Notes under the pieces: generated by a model | Seen by the model: the letters and a program-made list of their open reading frames with translations, nothing else | What the model was told of the DNA's origin: nothing | Databases searched by the model: none | Program-made: the position numbers and the translations under genes | NCBI GenBank assembly: GCA_017464025.1 | Contig: JAFUEI010000001.1 | Location: 1-64,000 of the forward strand | Source: Paludibacteraceae bacterium | Lineage (GTDB): Bacteria; Bacteroidota; Bacteroidia; Bacteroidales; Paludibacteraceae | Reading direction: 5' to 3' | Length of the DNA stretch: 64,000 nt | Shown: in pieces, positions 44,573 through 53,151 of the stretch | How positions within the stretch are numbered: the first letter of the stretch is position 1 | How the letters are laid out: each line of letters opens with the position of its first letter

Positions 44573-45463
44573 TTAATGTCGGTTGGCCGGATGATACATC
44601 AGGATGGCGCGGCGCAGGTCTTCGATGTTGATGTGCGTGTATATCTCGGTGGTGGTGATGCTTTCGTGTCCGAGCAACTGCTGGATAACCCGCAGGTCGG
44701 CGCCGTTTTGCAGCAGATGGGTGGCGAAGCTGTGCCGCAGCGTGTGCGGCGAGATGTTCTTCCGTATGCCCGCCTCGGCGGCCAGGGTCTTGATGATGTG
44801 GAATATCATCGAGCGCGTCAGTTTTCCTCCGCGACGGTTCAGGAAGGCGGTGTCCACGTCCTCGGGGCGGATGTTCAGGTGGCAGCGGTCTTCCTGCCAC
44901 AGGCGGAATTGTTTCTCCGCTTCCGGCGATACCGGCACCAACCGTTGCTTGCTCCCTTTGCCTTCCACCAGCATGTAGCCTTCCTTCAGGTAGATGTTGG
45001 AGAGCTTGAGGTTTACCAGCTCGCTCACCCGCAGGCCGCTGCCGTACAGCATCTCGATGATGGCGCGGTTGCGTTGCCCCTCGGGTTTGCTCAGGTCAAT
45101 GCAGCCTATCATGTCGTCTATCTCTTCCACCGTCAGCACCTCCGGCAGATGGGCTTCCGGCTTGGGCATTTCCAATAGTTCGGAGGGGTCGGTGTCGATA
45201 TGGCGGCTGTAGAGCAGAAACTTGTAGAAACTCCTGACGCCGGAGAGGATGCGGGCCTGCGAGCGGCTGTTGCCAATGTCTTTGAAGCAGGTGAAGACAA
45301 ACTCCTGCAAGTCGTCGAAAGTGGCATCGGCGGGTTGGATGCCTCGGTCCTTGCAGAAGGCTTTCAGCTTCTGCAGGTCTTGTTCGTAGGCCTCCACGGA
45401 GTTTTCCGACAGCGACTTCTCTAACCGCAGATACGTATGATATTCGCGTTCTATCGCTTCCAT
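44573..45463 (-). CDS. xerD: Site-specific tyrosine recombinase XerD
   Basis: This 296-aa recombinase resolves chromosome dimers at dif. The N-terminal SAM-like DNA-binding domain is about 1-90. The catalytic residues are all present: Arg145 (YGSGLRVSEL), Lys172 (GKGSKQRLVPV), His240 and Arg243 (SPHTLRHSFATHL), His266 (LLGHESI) and Tyr275 (TTEIYTHI). Length and the end of the protein fit Xer proteins rather than mobile-element integrases, and the composition matches the core genes. It overlaps the upstream lipoprotein gene by 13 bp. Confidence 0.93.
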   Translation of the reverse strand: MEAIEREYHTYLRLEKSLSENSVEAYEQDLQKLKAFCKDRGIQPADATFDDLQEFVFTCFKDIGNSRSQARILSGVRSFYKFLLYSRHIDTDPSELLEMPKPEAHLPEVLTVEEIDDMIGCIDLSKPEGQRNRAIIEMLYGSGLRVSELVNLKLSNIYLKEGYMLVEGKGSKQRLVPVSPEAEKQFRLWQEDRCHLNIRPEDVDTAFLNRRGGKLTRSMIFHIIKTLAAEAGIRKNISPHTLRHSFATHLLQNGADLRVIQQLLGHESITTTEIYTHINIEDLRRAILMYHPANRH

Positions 45464-46020
45464 TCCAAGTGGTTGAGTACGCCGCGGTAGTGGGCTTCGT
45501 AGGTCTTTGTGCGGCCGTATTCTTCATAGAGCAGCCGGCAGTCTATTACGGTCGTGTCTTCGTCTTGCATAAGGGTGAACTCGCCGCCGCTGAACAAGAT
45601 GAGTTCGGTGCGGCTGCCGTCGGTTACGTTCTGCAGGAAGGCGCCGAAGGGCAGACCGTCGTAGTCGGTGCCGGGCAGGAAGGTGAAGGCTGCGCCCGTG
45701 GTGTCGGCCGTATAGGTGCCCTCTGCCTGTTCAAGGGTAGCGGCCCCCTCGGGTAGAAACACATCGGTGAAGCCGAAGTTGGTGCCGGTGCCGACAAGGC
45801 GCCCGATGCTGTCCTGGTCAAGCCGGCGGCCGAAGATGTCGAGCATCACCACATTGCGGCCGATGCCTTCCGGCTGGTAGTAGTCGCCGTAGCAGGTCTC
45901 GTAGCCCAGCGTGAACTCGGTCTCGGTCTGCTGGCGGACGGGTATCGTCGCCGGAGTGCATCCCGTCACCGTAAAGAGCAGGAGCAGACTTTTCAATAGG
46001 GTTGTTCTTCTCATGTTCAT
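45451..46020 (-). CDS. Small lipoprotein of unknown function
   Basis: This 189-aa protein has a lipoprotein signal (MNMRRTTLLKSLLLLFTVTGC, Cys about 21). The mature part is strand-rich (FTLGYETCYGDYYQPEGIGRNVVMLDIFG, GAAFTFLPGTDYDGLPFGAFLQNVTDGS). It resembles small Bacteroidetes lipoproteins without assigned roles. It starts one base after the permease stop and overlaps xerD by 13 bp, so it lies inside one operon. A role with the neighbouring LolC/E-like permease in lipoprotein handling is only a guess. Confidence 0.75.
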   Translation of the reverse strand: MNMRRTTLLKSLLLLFTVTGCTPATIPVRQQTETEFTLGYETCYGDYYQPEGIGRNVVMLDIFGRRLDQDSIGRLVGTGTNFGFTDVFLPEGAATLEQAEGTYTADTTGAAFTFLPGTDYDGLPFGAFLQNVTDGSRTELILFSGGEFTLMQDEDTTVIDCRLLYEEYGRTKTYEAHYRGVLNHLEWKR

Positions 46021-46021
46021 A

Positions 46022-47272
46022 TTACGTACGTGCCACTGCCTGTCTGCTCGGTATCCATGCGGCTGCGAATCCGAGAACTGATACCAATGCGGCCGTAAGC
46101 AGCAGGTCGGGCATCTGCAGGTCCACAGGGTAGGCGCTGATGATGTATTCCGTGCCGTCCCCCAGTTTGAGCAGGCCGAATTTCTCCTGCACGAGACACA
46201 TGCCGATGCCGAGCAGCATGCCTGCTGCAGCCCCAAGCAGAGAGATGAGCCATCCTTCGTAGAGGAAGATGCGGCGCACCATGTCGGGGCCGGCCCCTAA
46301 GTGGCTCAGGATAGCGGTGTCCTCGCGCTTGTCAATCATCAGCATCGACAGCGAGCCGATGATGTTGAAGCTCGCTATCAGCAGGATGAAGGCCATCAGC
46401 AGGATGGTCATCAGCTTCTCTATCTCCATGATGCGAAAGTAGTCCTCCTGCTGTTCGTAGCGGTCAAGCACGCGGAAATCTTCGCCCAGCAGCTGGCGCA
46501 GCTCTTTCTTTACGCGGGCGGGCCGTGCTCCGTCGGCCAACTTCAGCTCTACGGCCGTAACCTCGTTGTCTCCGTAGTCGAAGAGCTGGCGGGCTAAGGG
46601 CAGCGATACAAGCATGTAGTTGTCATCATATTTGGTCTGGTTGACGGCGAAGATGCCCGATATGAAGGCCCCTCCTTCGTTCAGACTCTTGTCGGGGCGG
46701 AGCATGTTGATGCTTCCGGTGCGTTTGGGCACATAGAACTTCACGGGGCTGACAAAGTGTGCGCCGATGCCTATTTGGTTGGCCAGCCCGATGCCGGGCA
46801 CGCAGCGCTCAAAAGCACGCGTGCTGAGGCCGGTGGCAGGGTCGGTGTACCAATCGGTCACCGAGAAGGTGCCGTCGGTCATGATGCTGTCTATCTGCGT
46901 CAGTTGGCGGAAGTTTTCGTCCACACCCTTCAGACGGGCGGGCACCTGTCGGCCCGAGAAGCGCACCAGTGCCGTCTCTTCCACGGTCTCGCTGAATACG
47001 CTGATGTCGGCGCGCTCGCGCAGGGCCCGGAAGACTTCGGTGTCGGTGGTGAAGTGCTTGCTGTCGCAGGCAGTGATGCTGAGGTCGGGGTCGAAGGCGG
47101 AGAACATGCGCTCGACGAGCGTCCCGAAGCCGTTCATCACGGAGAGGACTATCACGAGCGCAGCCGTGACCACAGCCACACCAGCGGCGCTCACGCCTGA
47201 AACGATATTGATTGCGTTGTGGGTCTTCTTCGCAAACAGATACCGCCATGCTATCCTGAGGGCTGTGCGCAT
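46022..47272 (-). CDS. FtsX-type ABC permease, LolC/LolE-like
   Basis: This 416-aa inner-membrane protein has an N-terminal helix (VSGVSAAGVAVVTAALVIVLSVMNGFG). A periplasmic MacB_PCD-like domain spans about 45-270. Three C-terminal helices form the FtsX domain (MTILLMAFILLIASFNIIGSLSMLMIDKREDTAILSHLGA, then LLGAAAGMLLGIGMCL, and LLLTAALVSVLGFAAAWIPSRQAVA). The layout fits permeases that release lipoproteins from the inner membrane. No ATPase (LolD) gene is adjacent; it may be elsewhere. It lies 21 bp after rbfA. Confidence 0.87.
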   Translation of the reverse strand: MRTALRIAWRYLFAKKTHNAINIVSGVSAAGVAVVTAALVIVLSVMNGFGTLVERMFSAFDPDLSITACDSKHFTTDTEVFRALRERADISVFSETVEETALVRFSGRQVPARLKGVDENFRQLTQIDSIMTDGTFSVTDWYTDPATGLSTRAFERCVPGIGLANQIGIGAHFVSPVKFYVPKRTGSINMLRPDKSLNEGGAFISGIFAVNQTKYDDNYMLVSLPLARQLFDYGDNEVTAVELKLADGARPARVKKELRQLLGEDFRVLDRYEQQEDYFRIMEIEKLMTILLMAFILLIASFNIIGSLSMLMIDKREDTAILSHLGAGPDMVRRIFLYEGWLISLLGAAAGMLLGIGMCLVQEKFGLLKLGDGTEYIISAYPVDLQMPDLLLTAALVSVLGFAAAWIPSRQAVART

Positions 47273-47293
47273 ACCTGCGGGGGACGATTTTTT

Positions 47294-47629
47294 TTATTGT
47301 TTGAGCAGTTCGTCAATGCGTTCCATGCGGTCGATGGTCTCGTCCAAGTGGAAGTTCAGTTCGGGGATGATGCGAAGCTGGTGGCGCTCGCGGTTGCCCA
47401 TCTCACCGCGTATCTTGCCGTGCTCTTGCTCTATATGCTGCATCACCTCCTGCTGCCGTGCGGTAGGGAAGATGCTCAGATATGCGTGGGCGATGCTCAG
47501 GTCGGGCGACACGCGCACTTCGCTGACGGATATGAGCACGCCGTGCAGGGTGCGTGTATAGGCGAGAAAGATGTCGCTGAGGTCTTTCTGTATGAGGCGT
47601 GCGATTTTCTGTTGTCTGGTTGTTTCCAT
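47294..47629 (-). CDS. rbfA: Ribosome-binding factor A
   Basis: This 111-aa KH-like protein matures 16S rRNA in the 30S subunit. Family blocks are RQQKIARLIQKDLSDIFL, VSEVRVSPDLSIAHAYLSIFP, and RIIPELNFHLDETIDRMERIDELL. It is the first gene of a minus-strand run with the permease, lipoprotein, xerD and DUF5686 genes. No clear promoter is seen in the 337-bp gap upstream. Confidence 0.94.
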   Translation of the reverse strand: METTRQQKIARLIQKDLSDIFLAYTRTLHGVLISVSEVRVSPDLSIAHAYLSIFPTARQQEVMQHIEQEHGKIRGEMGNRERHQLRIIPELNFHLDETIDRMERIDELLKQ

Positions 47630-47807
47630 AAGTTGTTACTTCCTGTTGTTTGAGCGTTACGCTGTTTATGACGTTATATTATGGGGCGCTTCATGTTGTT
47701 TCTGTGCCTTGCTTCTTCGTGTTGCTTCTTCGCATGGCCTTTCCCCCCCTGTGGGGGAACTAAAGGGGGGGGCCGTGCCATCGGCGTCTCTCCCGCCCGC
47801 ATGGCTC

Positions 47808-47854
47808 CAATTCCTCAATTCCCCAAATCATCAGTTCCCCAACAATTCCCCATC
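47808..47854. repeat. Degenerate AATTCCCC/ATCAGTTCCCC repeat
   Basis: Low-complexity units of about 9-10 bp. On the minus strand they read as GAATTGTTGGGGAACTGATG-like units and match those at 59345-59428 and 59741-59812. The same gap has a G/C homopolymer stretch (47744-47772). Confidence 0.55.
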
Positions 47855-47867
47855 ATCTGCAAAACAA

Positions 47868-47893
47868 GGGAAAGGAGACATGTCTCTTTTCCC
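47868..47893 (-). terminator. Likely terminator of rpmH
   Basis: A 13-bp stem (47868-47880 with 47881-47893, one G-U) with almost no loop in DNA form. On the minus strand it is followed by TTGTTTTG. It lies 74 bp past the rpmH stop. Confidence 0.55.
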
Positions 47894-47966
47894 TGATTGT
47901 CTGTATAAGTTTCGCGCCCTCGGGATGAAGGTGGTCTTACTTCTTACAGCGTAGCGGTCTCCCGAA

Positions 47967-48125
47967 TCAATACTTGTGACGTCCTTCGTCGGCTACGGTC
48001 AGTTTCTTGCGTCCTTTGGCGCGGCGGGCTGCCAGTACGCGGCGGCCGTTGGCGGTAGCCATTCTCTCACGGAAACCGTGTTTGTTGCGTCTTTTCCTCT
48101 GCGAGGGTTGGAATGTTCTTTTCAT
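47967..48125 (-). CDS. rpmH: 50S ribosomal protein L34
   Basis: This 52-aa, very basic protein reads [52 protein letters not shown] when its segments are joined, which is unmistakably L34 (KRTFQPS and GFRxRMATxNGRRVLxARRxKGR). The C-terminal VADEGRHKY extension is typical of Bacteroidetes. It has its own consensus promoter at 48203-48234 and is transcribed away from the large NTPase gene. rnpA and dnaA are not adjacent, unlike in many other phyla. Confidence 0.97.
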   Translation of the reverse strand: MKRTFQPSQRKRRNKHGFRERMATANGRRVLAARRAKGRKKLTVADEGRHKY

Positions 48126-48202
48126 CTCTTTGTTGGTTTAAGGTCTTCTCCCGAAGACGTGTTTATTAACTCGTAATAGTCTGCTTTTCTCGAAAGCGGC
48201 TG

Positions 48203-48234
48203 CAAAAGTACTACAAAAACTCGGTTTGTGCAAA
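48203..48234 (-). promoter_or_regulatory. Promoter of rpmH
   Basis: On the minus strand TTTG (48234-48231), 20 nt, TACTTTTG (48210-48203). The leader is about 70 nt. Confidence 0.8.
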
Positions 48235-48345
48235 TTTTGCTGCTTTTTTCTTATTATTTTTGGGTGCGGGTGTCCTCGTCCGCTTGTCTCTTCCCGCTGC
48301 TTCGCGGGCGCTTTTGTTGGTAATGATGAAAATAAAAATCCCGCT

Positions 48346-51300
48346 CTATGCCTCGTTACCGTCTGTGCGGCCTCCGTTCTTCTTTTCCCAAATCTCCTTC
48401 TGTAGGTTGAAGTAGTTGATGCGTTCTTGCCGCTTCTGCTCGCTGTCCTCTTCTGCGGATGCAAGGTGCTCCTCAACGTCTGAGGCGTATGCCTCTATTG
48501 CTTCCCATTGTCCTTTCCATGCCGGTATTTCTCGCTCGGAACAGCTGCCTTGGCTCAGGTGGCTTTTCAGTTGTTTCATACCGTTTGTCTCGGCCTGGGC
48601 CGTTATGCCTGACGGCCAGTTCTGCCAGTAGGCTATCTGTATTTTGTCCAAAGGCTGTCCCTTGGCTTGCAATATCTCTGATGCTTCTTTCAGATAGTCC
48701 GCCTCTGCGATGGTCACCGACGGCTTCCGTCCGCTTGTCTGCTTCCTTCTGCCTAACAAGAGGCAGATGTCCGCCATCTCGCAGAACGCGAATTGCTGAA
48801 TCGTGTTGGCGGCCAGTTTGTCCAAATAGTGCTGCTTTTTGTAGTCCTCCCATGCTCGGTGGCGTACCACGGGGTTATGCAGGGCATGAAGCGGGATGCA
48901 CACCCGCGTCTCCTTGTCCATTCTCGGGAAGAACACCTGGTGCTTGTTTTTGTTGCTTCTTTGCCTCAGGTCACGGTTGAAGGCCGATATGAGTTTGATG
49001 TTGTCAATGTCAAAATGCAGCATCTGCTCCGTGTCCGACAGCAGGCGGTTGATGGCGTCTATGCGGCGGAGCATCAACTGGTGGTTGCCGAAATTCACTT
49101 CTTTGATGCCGTCACGGCATTTGTTGCACAGCATTTTTATCGCCAACGGGGTATATACTCCGTTCAGTGCCGGCAGTCGGGACAGGTCCTTTGCATACCC
49201 TACCAGTTGCAGGGCGTCGTCAAACCGGCAGTTACCAAGCAGCATCTCCGGCAGGTTCTGTTCCCCTTTCCCCTTTTTCTGCAATTCGTCTTGGCTGACA
49301 TGCAGCGGAGTGTCGCAATCCAACAGCCGCGCAAAAGCACCTTCCATAAATCTCTTCCGCTCCTCCGGCGTGTCCAGACCCGCAATGCAGGACCTCTTTT
49401 TCACAATGCTCTTCCCGTTCTCGTCTTCCGCCCATTCCGTGGTCATGGCCAGTGTGACTATAGCCCTGTAGTAATATATCTTGGGAGGAAACAGCAGGTC
49501 AGGCCGCTTCTCGAACACAAGCCGCTCCACCACTGCCTCTAATGCATCTTTCTCTTCGAATGCCTGCCAGTCTGTTGTGTTGTTGCGTATGTTGTCTTGC
49601 AGCGTCTGAAGCAGATGGGTGAGCATGTCCGAACTCAGCCGGCTGTTCATAGGCAGGGTGGAGTTGCTCTCCGGATGCTCGCAGTAAGCCTCAATGAGAA
49701 CCAGCTTGTCGTAGATGTCACCAACCGTCAGCTTCTTCAGTCTCTGAACTTCCAATATACTCTCTGTCTGTGCATTATGTATCTTGCTGGCGGCTATGCT
49801 CGGGTCGGCCGATAGGCCTTCCGTGTGCTTGAGCTGGCTGCTGATGCTGACCGATTCTTTGTTGTACGACACCACACCCTCATCCATGCGTTGTCTGATT
49901 TCCATGAGGATGCTTTGTGTCTGCTCGTCCCATTGCAGGGCCCGGTCTTTCGCTAACTTGAGCACGTTGCCGATTTCATCCACCACCTGCTGAAACAGCT
50001 TCTTCTCCTCCTCGGTCAGTCTCCCCTCACCCTTTTCATAGGTTATCCTGAGGCTTTTGCAGAGGGTGAACAGTTGGTCCTTGGCCTTGTTCAGGAACGT
50101 GTTGACGGTGATGATGTCCATCTCCTGCTGTATGTACTCGTCTTTTGCGAACGCAACTGCCGTCTCCCAGTCGGGAGTATTCGATAACAGAGAGTTGTAT
50201 AGTTTCAGCTTGCCGGCCTTGTCGCTTCCCTTCTTCAGATATTGGTCAAGTACAACTTTTGCACGCTCGAAATTCTCCTTGGTCCTGATGGTGGAGAATA
50301 CATGGTGGAGCAATATATGGAGGTATAGGGTCGAACTCTCGGAGAGTTCTGAAAAGAGCTCTCCGACCATCTTGTACCAGTGCAGGGCATCCCCGAAACG
50401 GCTCAGGCTGCTCATCACGCCGGTCTTCTTGTTGCCCTGAATGTAAATCACAAAACCCTCTATGCTGTGCACCGTCAGTATCTGCTCGCAGTGAGAAATA
50501 GGCTTGGAGCCGTTTTTGCGCTTCAGATGCTTCACGAACTGTTTCAGAATCTGCTCCAATTCCTGCACGTAGTCCAACGGACGGCGGCTCTTCACCTGCG
50601 CGGCTATCTTGCTCGTAGCAGGCGGTGTAAACACCATGAAACGTGGGCTTATGCGTTTGGCTGTCACGCGGATGTCTGTGCCCAGCATCACCTCTTGCAG
50701 CCGTTGCAGCATCTCAACCGTATCCTTCTGATAGAGTATCGTCAGCAACGCTTCGCACTCTTTGGCCGATGTAATCTTGCCCAGCAGTATGTTCGCCCAA
50801 CTACCTAGGTCCCGACGCAGATAGTAGAACCTGTCTTCTCCCTCGGCACGCTTTTCTTCGCTTTCGGCAGCCGCATCAAGAGCTTTCAGCTGTTCCGCCG
50901 TCTCTTCTGCTTGCTCGAGCAGAAGGCTGAGAACGTTCCTGACGCGCTCCCGGTCGTAGCCCTTCGTTGCTGTCTCGTAGTTGATGGCTATGCGCAGACT
51001 CTTCTTCGCACGCTCCTTCACGTCGGTCTTAAGGGTGCCGGCTATGTAGCCCAGCACCCTCTCGCGCTCTTCGCTGGAGGTGCGCCGGTCGCTGGCTATA
51101 TGCAGCAGCTCGCTGATGATATCGTCCTGGGCGGCTATGTCTTCGCCCGCCGCCTCGTAGGCCTTTCTGTAGGTCTCTATATGCTCTTCCCAGTTGCTGT
51201 AGCCCCGCGATACAATCACGCCGATGGCTTTGGCGCACTCTGCCGCAAGCCCCTTGTCCTTCAAGTACGGCACACCCTCTCTTTGCTCAAAGAAACGGCT

Positions 51301-52683
51301 GTCAAAACGGCTCTTCACGTACTGGGCTATCTGCCGCTCGTTCTGTGCGGTGGCCCGCGTCACGGCCCGCGCGTACAGCAACGGACTGTCGGGCGTAATC
51401 TTCATCAGTACGTCCGCCTGCAGCTTTTCCTGATGCAGTAGCAGCAACGAGCGGTCGGCAAGCAGTGTCGCGCACAGCAGCTCTATCCCGTTCGGATGCT
51501 CGCCGGCATCCCTCACCGATTTCTGCATGTATTCGCTGAAGTACTTCCCGAAAGCAGGGTCGTTCAGCTCCGTTAAACGGGAACGGCTGAATATATGACT
51601 CTTCTTCAGACTGGCATAAACCTTCTCAAACTCCTCTTGCTGCTCCTCCTCTGTTCCGCTTTGGTCGGCCCATCGCTGATAGTTGGGCACTTGGCGGCAT
51701 ATCGTTTCATACACCTCCCGTAGCCGCTTCTTGTCTTTGCTCCGCGTGTTTGAGTAGCGGGAGATGAAGAGGTACGAGGTGAGCAGAAGACGGCTTCCCT
51801 GTGTTTTTACTACATCGCTCAGCAGCCGCTCGCAGTTCCATTGGTTCACGTAATTGCCTATATACGGCGAGTATTCCCGCACCTTCGGAAACAGGGCCTG
51901 GCAGCGCTGATGGTCGTCCGAACCTCTCTCCACCGTCGGCATCACTATCTCCGTCCATTTGCCCGCGAACGTCTCCTCCGGCAAATCTCCGTTTTCCAGC
52001 AGACGGCTGCTTTCCTTGCCTATGTTCACCAGCGAGATGACGGTTGTCACCCCCATTTCGCTCATCTCCTGCAGGATAGCAAGCCAGGGGGTAAGCAGGG
52101 CCTTGGGGCTCGTCTCGGCCAAATCTGCCGCTGGCACGATGTCTTTCAGCCTTACTTCCTGGATGTTGTCAATGAATAGCAGACTGCCCTTGCCGGCTTT
52201 CTTTCTCAGTTTGTCAAGCAACTGTTCGCTGTCGCAGCTCAGTTGGAGCCCGCTCAGCACCAGTATCTTTTTGAAGGTGGACGAACTCTTCTCGCCGGTC
52301 AGATACTGATATACGGCACGCGACTTGCCGATACCGTACATGCCTGTCACAAACACTATCGGATACTGCCTCTTGTCAAGCACTTCGGCCAATTGGTCGT
52401 CCACCTTGCGCCTTATGTAGTATTTCTCGCCCTTGCGGAAACCGCGCGACTCCTCCGCACGGTTGCCCATCACGTATCTCGGCTGCCGCTCTATCTTGCG
52501 GCGGGACAAGACCACTACCGGCTCCTTCCCGTTCTCGCGACGGGCCTTTATGGCGGTTATTGTCCTTTTCACAATCAAACCGATCAGCGACAAAGTCAAC
52601 GGGATAAGAAGCGTACTCAGCAAAAATTCCCAACTCACGTCTATGCCGAACAAGGTAAATGCAGTGGCGTCAAGACTGTTCAT
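48346..52683 (-). CDS. 1445-aa membrane-anchored P-loop NTPase with helical-repeat body (STAND-like), function unknown
   Basis: The N-terminus has one transmembrane helix (about 18-40, FLLSTLLIPLTLSLIGLIVKR) followed by a basic stretch. Walker A is GMYGIGKS (114-121) in IVFVTGMYGIGKSRAVYQYL; Walker B is SLLFIDN (167-173). The next ~150 residues fit a STAND/AAA-type module (TPWLAILQEMSEMGVTTVISLVNIG; SRLLLTSYLFISRYS). The remaining ~1000 residues are charged and helical, like TPR/solenoid repeats. No recognisable catalytic effector domain is seen. The layout of membrane segment, NTPase switch and long helical sensor resembles STAND-type defence ATPases (Avs-like), but I recognise no named family. 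It has no operon partner. Composition is only slightly different from the core genes. Confidence 0.8.
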   Translation of the reverse strand: MNSLDATAFTLFGIDVSWEFLLSTLLIPLTLSLIGLIVKRTITAIKARRENGKEPVVVLSRRKIERQPRYVMGNRAEESRGFRKGEKYYIRRKVDDQLAEVLDKRQYPIVFVTGMYGIGKSRAVYQYLTGEKSSSTFKKILVLSGLQLSCDSEQLLDKLRKKAGKGSLLFIDNIQEVRLKDIVPAADLAETSPKALLTPWLAILQEMSEMGVTTVISLVNIGKESSRLLENGDLPEETFAGKWTEIVMPTVERGSDDHQRCQALFPKVREYSPYIGNYVNQWNCERLLSDVVKTQGSRLLLTSYLFISRYSNTRSKDKKRLREVYETICRQVPNYQRWADQSGTEEEQQEEFEKVYASLKKSHIFSRSRLTELNDPAFGKYFSEYMQKSVRDAGEHPNGIELLCATLLADRSLLLLHQEKLQADVLMKITPDSPLLYARAVTRATAQNERQIAQYVKSRFDSRFFEQREGVPYLKDKGLAAECAKAIGVIVSRGYSNWEEHIETYRKAYEAAGEDIAAQDDIISELLHIASDRRTSSEERERVLGYIAGTLKTDVKERAKKSLRIAINYETATKGYDRERVRNVLSLLLEQAEETAEQLKALDAAAESEEKRAEGEDRFYYLRRDLGSWANILLGKITSAKECEALLTILYQKDTVEMLQRLQEVMLGTDIRVTAKRISPRFMVFTPPATSKIAAQVKSRRPLDYVQELEQILKQFVKHLKRKNGSKPISHCEQILTVHSIEGFVIYIQGNKKTGVMSSLSRFGDALHWYKMVGELFSELSESSTLYLHILLHHVFSTIRTKENFERAKVVLDQYLKKGSDKAGKLKLYNSLLSNTPDWETAVAFAKDEYIQQEMDIITVNTFLNKAKDQLFTLCKSLRITYEKGEGRLTEEEKKLFQQVVDEIGNVLKLAKDRALQWDEQTQSILMEIRQRMDEGVVSYNKESVSISSQLKHTEGLSADPSIAASKIHNAQTESILEVQRLKKLTVGDIYDKLVLIEAYCEHPESNSTLPMNSRLSSDMLTHLLQTLQDNIRNNTTDWQAFEEKDALEAVVERLVFEKRPDLLFPPKIYYYRAIVTLAMTTEWAEDENGKSIVKKRSCIAGLDTPEERKRFMEGAFARLLDCDTPLHVSQDELQKKGKGEQNLPEMLLGNCRFDDALQLVGYAKDLSRLPALNGVYTPLAIKMLCNKCRDGIKEVNFGNHQLMLRRIDAINRLLSDTEQMLHFDIDNIKLISAFNRDLRQRSNKNKHQVFFPRMDKETRVCIPLHALHNPVVRHRAWEDYKKQHYLDKLAANTIQQFAFCEMADICLLLGRRKQTSGRKPSVTIAEADYLKEASEILQAKGQPLDKIQIAYWQNWPSGITAQAETNGMKQLKSHLSQGSCSEREIPAWKGQWEAIEAYASDVEEHLASAEEDSEQKRQERINYFNLQKEIWEKKNGGRTDGNEA

Positions 52684-52710
52684 GTTTTCAAGATGTTTTT
52701 AGAATCTGAC

Positions 52711-52882
52711 TTAAACCCGAATTGGTCATTAGCGTTTTGATGATTATGGTTTTATTTTTGATTAGATTTTTTGCCGGTTTGAAGGCGCAATGGGGTTCCA
52801 TTGTAACTGAAAAGCGGTTAAAAAGATAACAAAAAGAAAGCCTTGTAAGCGCGAAACAGTCTAATGACCGATTTGGGTTAAA
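52711..52882. repeat. Imperfect 22-bp inverted repeat upstream of the NTPase gene
   Basis: The arms 52711-52732 and 52861-52882 match at 19 of 22 positions when one is reverse-complemented, and are separated by 128 bp. This lies between the NTPase start (52683) and the hairpin at 52883. It may be a regulatory fold or the remnant of a small mobile element. The rest of the 468-bp gap up to 53151 holds the hairpin and AT-rich sequence with no gene. Confidence 0.6.
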
Positions 52883-52914
52883 AAGCGTTCTACTTCCGAA
52901 AAAATAGAACGCTT
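52883..52914 (-). terminator. Hairpin, possible terminator for the pectate-lyase-like gene
   Basis: AAGCGTTCTA (52883-52892) pairs perfectly with TAGAACGCTT (52905-52914). On the minus strand it is followed by TTTT... into the inverted-repeat arm. It is 238 bp past the stop at 53152. Confidence 0.5.
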
Positions 52915-53151
52915 ATGGTTACCGGTTCGGGCTGTACTTACCAAACCTTTGATTGCAAAAAAGAAATAAGAATAACAGAATAATTAAAATGGGGGGGTGT
53001 TTGTTGTAAGTGTTTGTTTTGTTATGGGTGGCTCTAAAGCCGGATGATGTTCTGTCTTGTACCCGTACAGTGGGACGCTTTTCCTGATGTCTTTCTTTGC
53101 TTTGGTGTAACCGATGCAAAAGTACTGCTTTTTTCCGGAAATGGCAAACCG

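Noticed and set aside
44573-45463. Tyrosine recombinase as an island integrase
   Set aside because: Length, catalytic block and setting within a core operon fit XerD; it is not next to either AT-rich island.
47744-47772. G/C homopolymer inverted stretch near rbfA
   Set aside because: It could be a structure, but runs of C and G of this kind are prone to sequencing error and no T-run or gene context supports a function.
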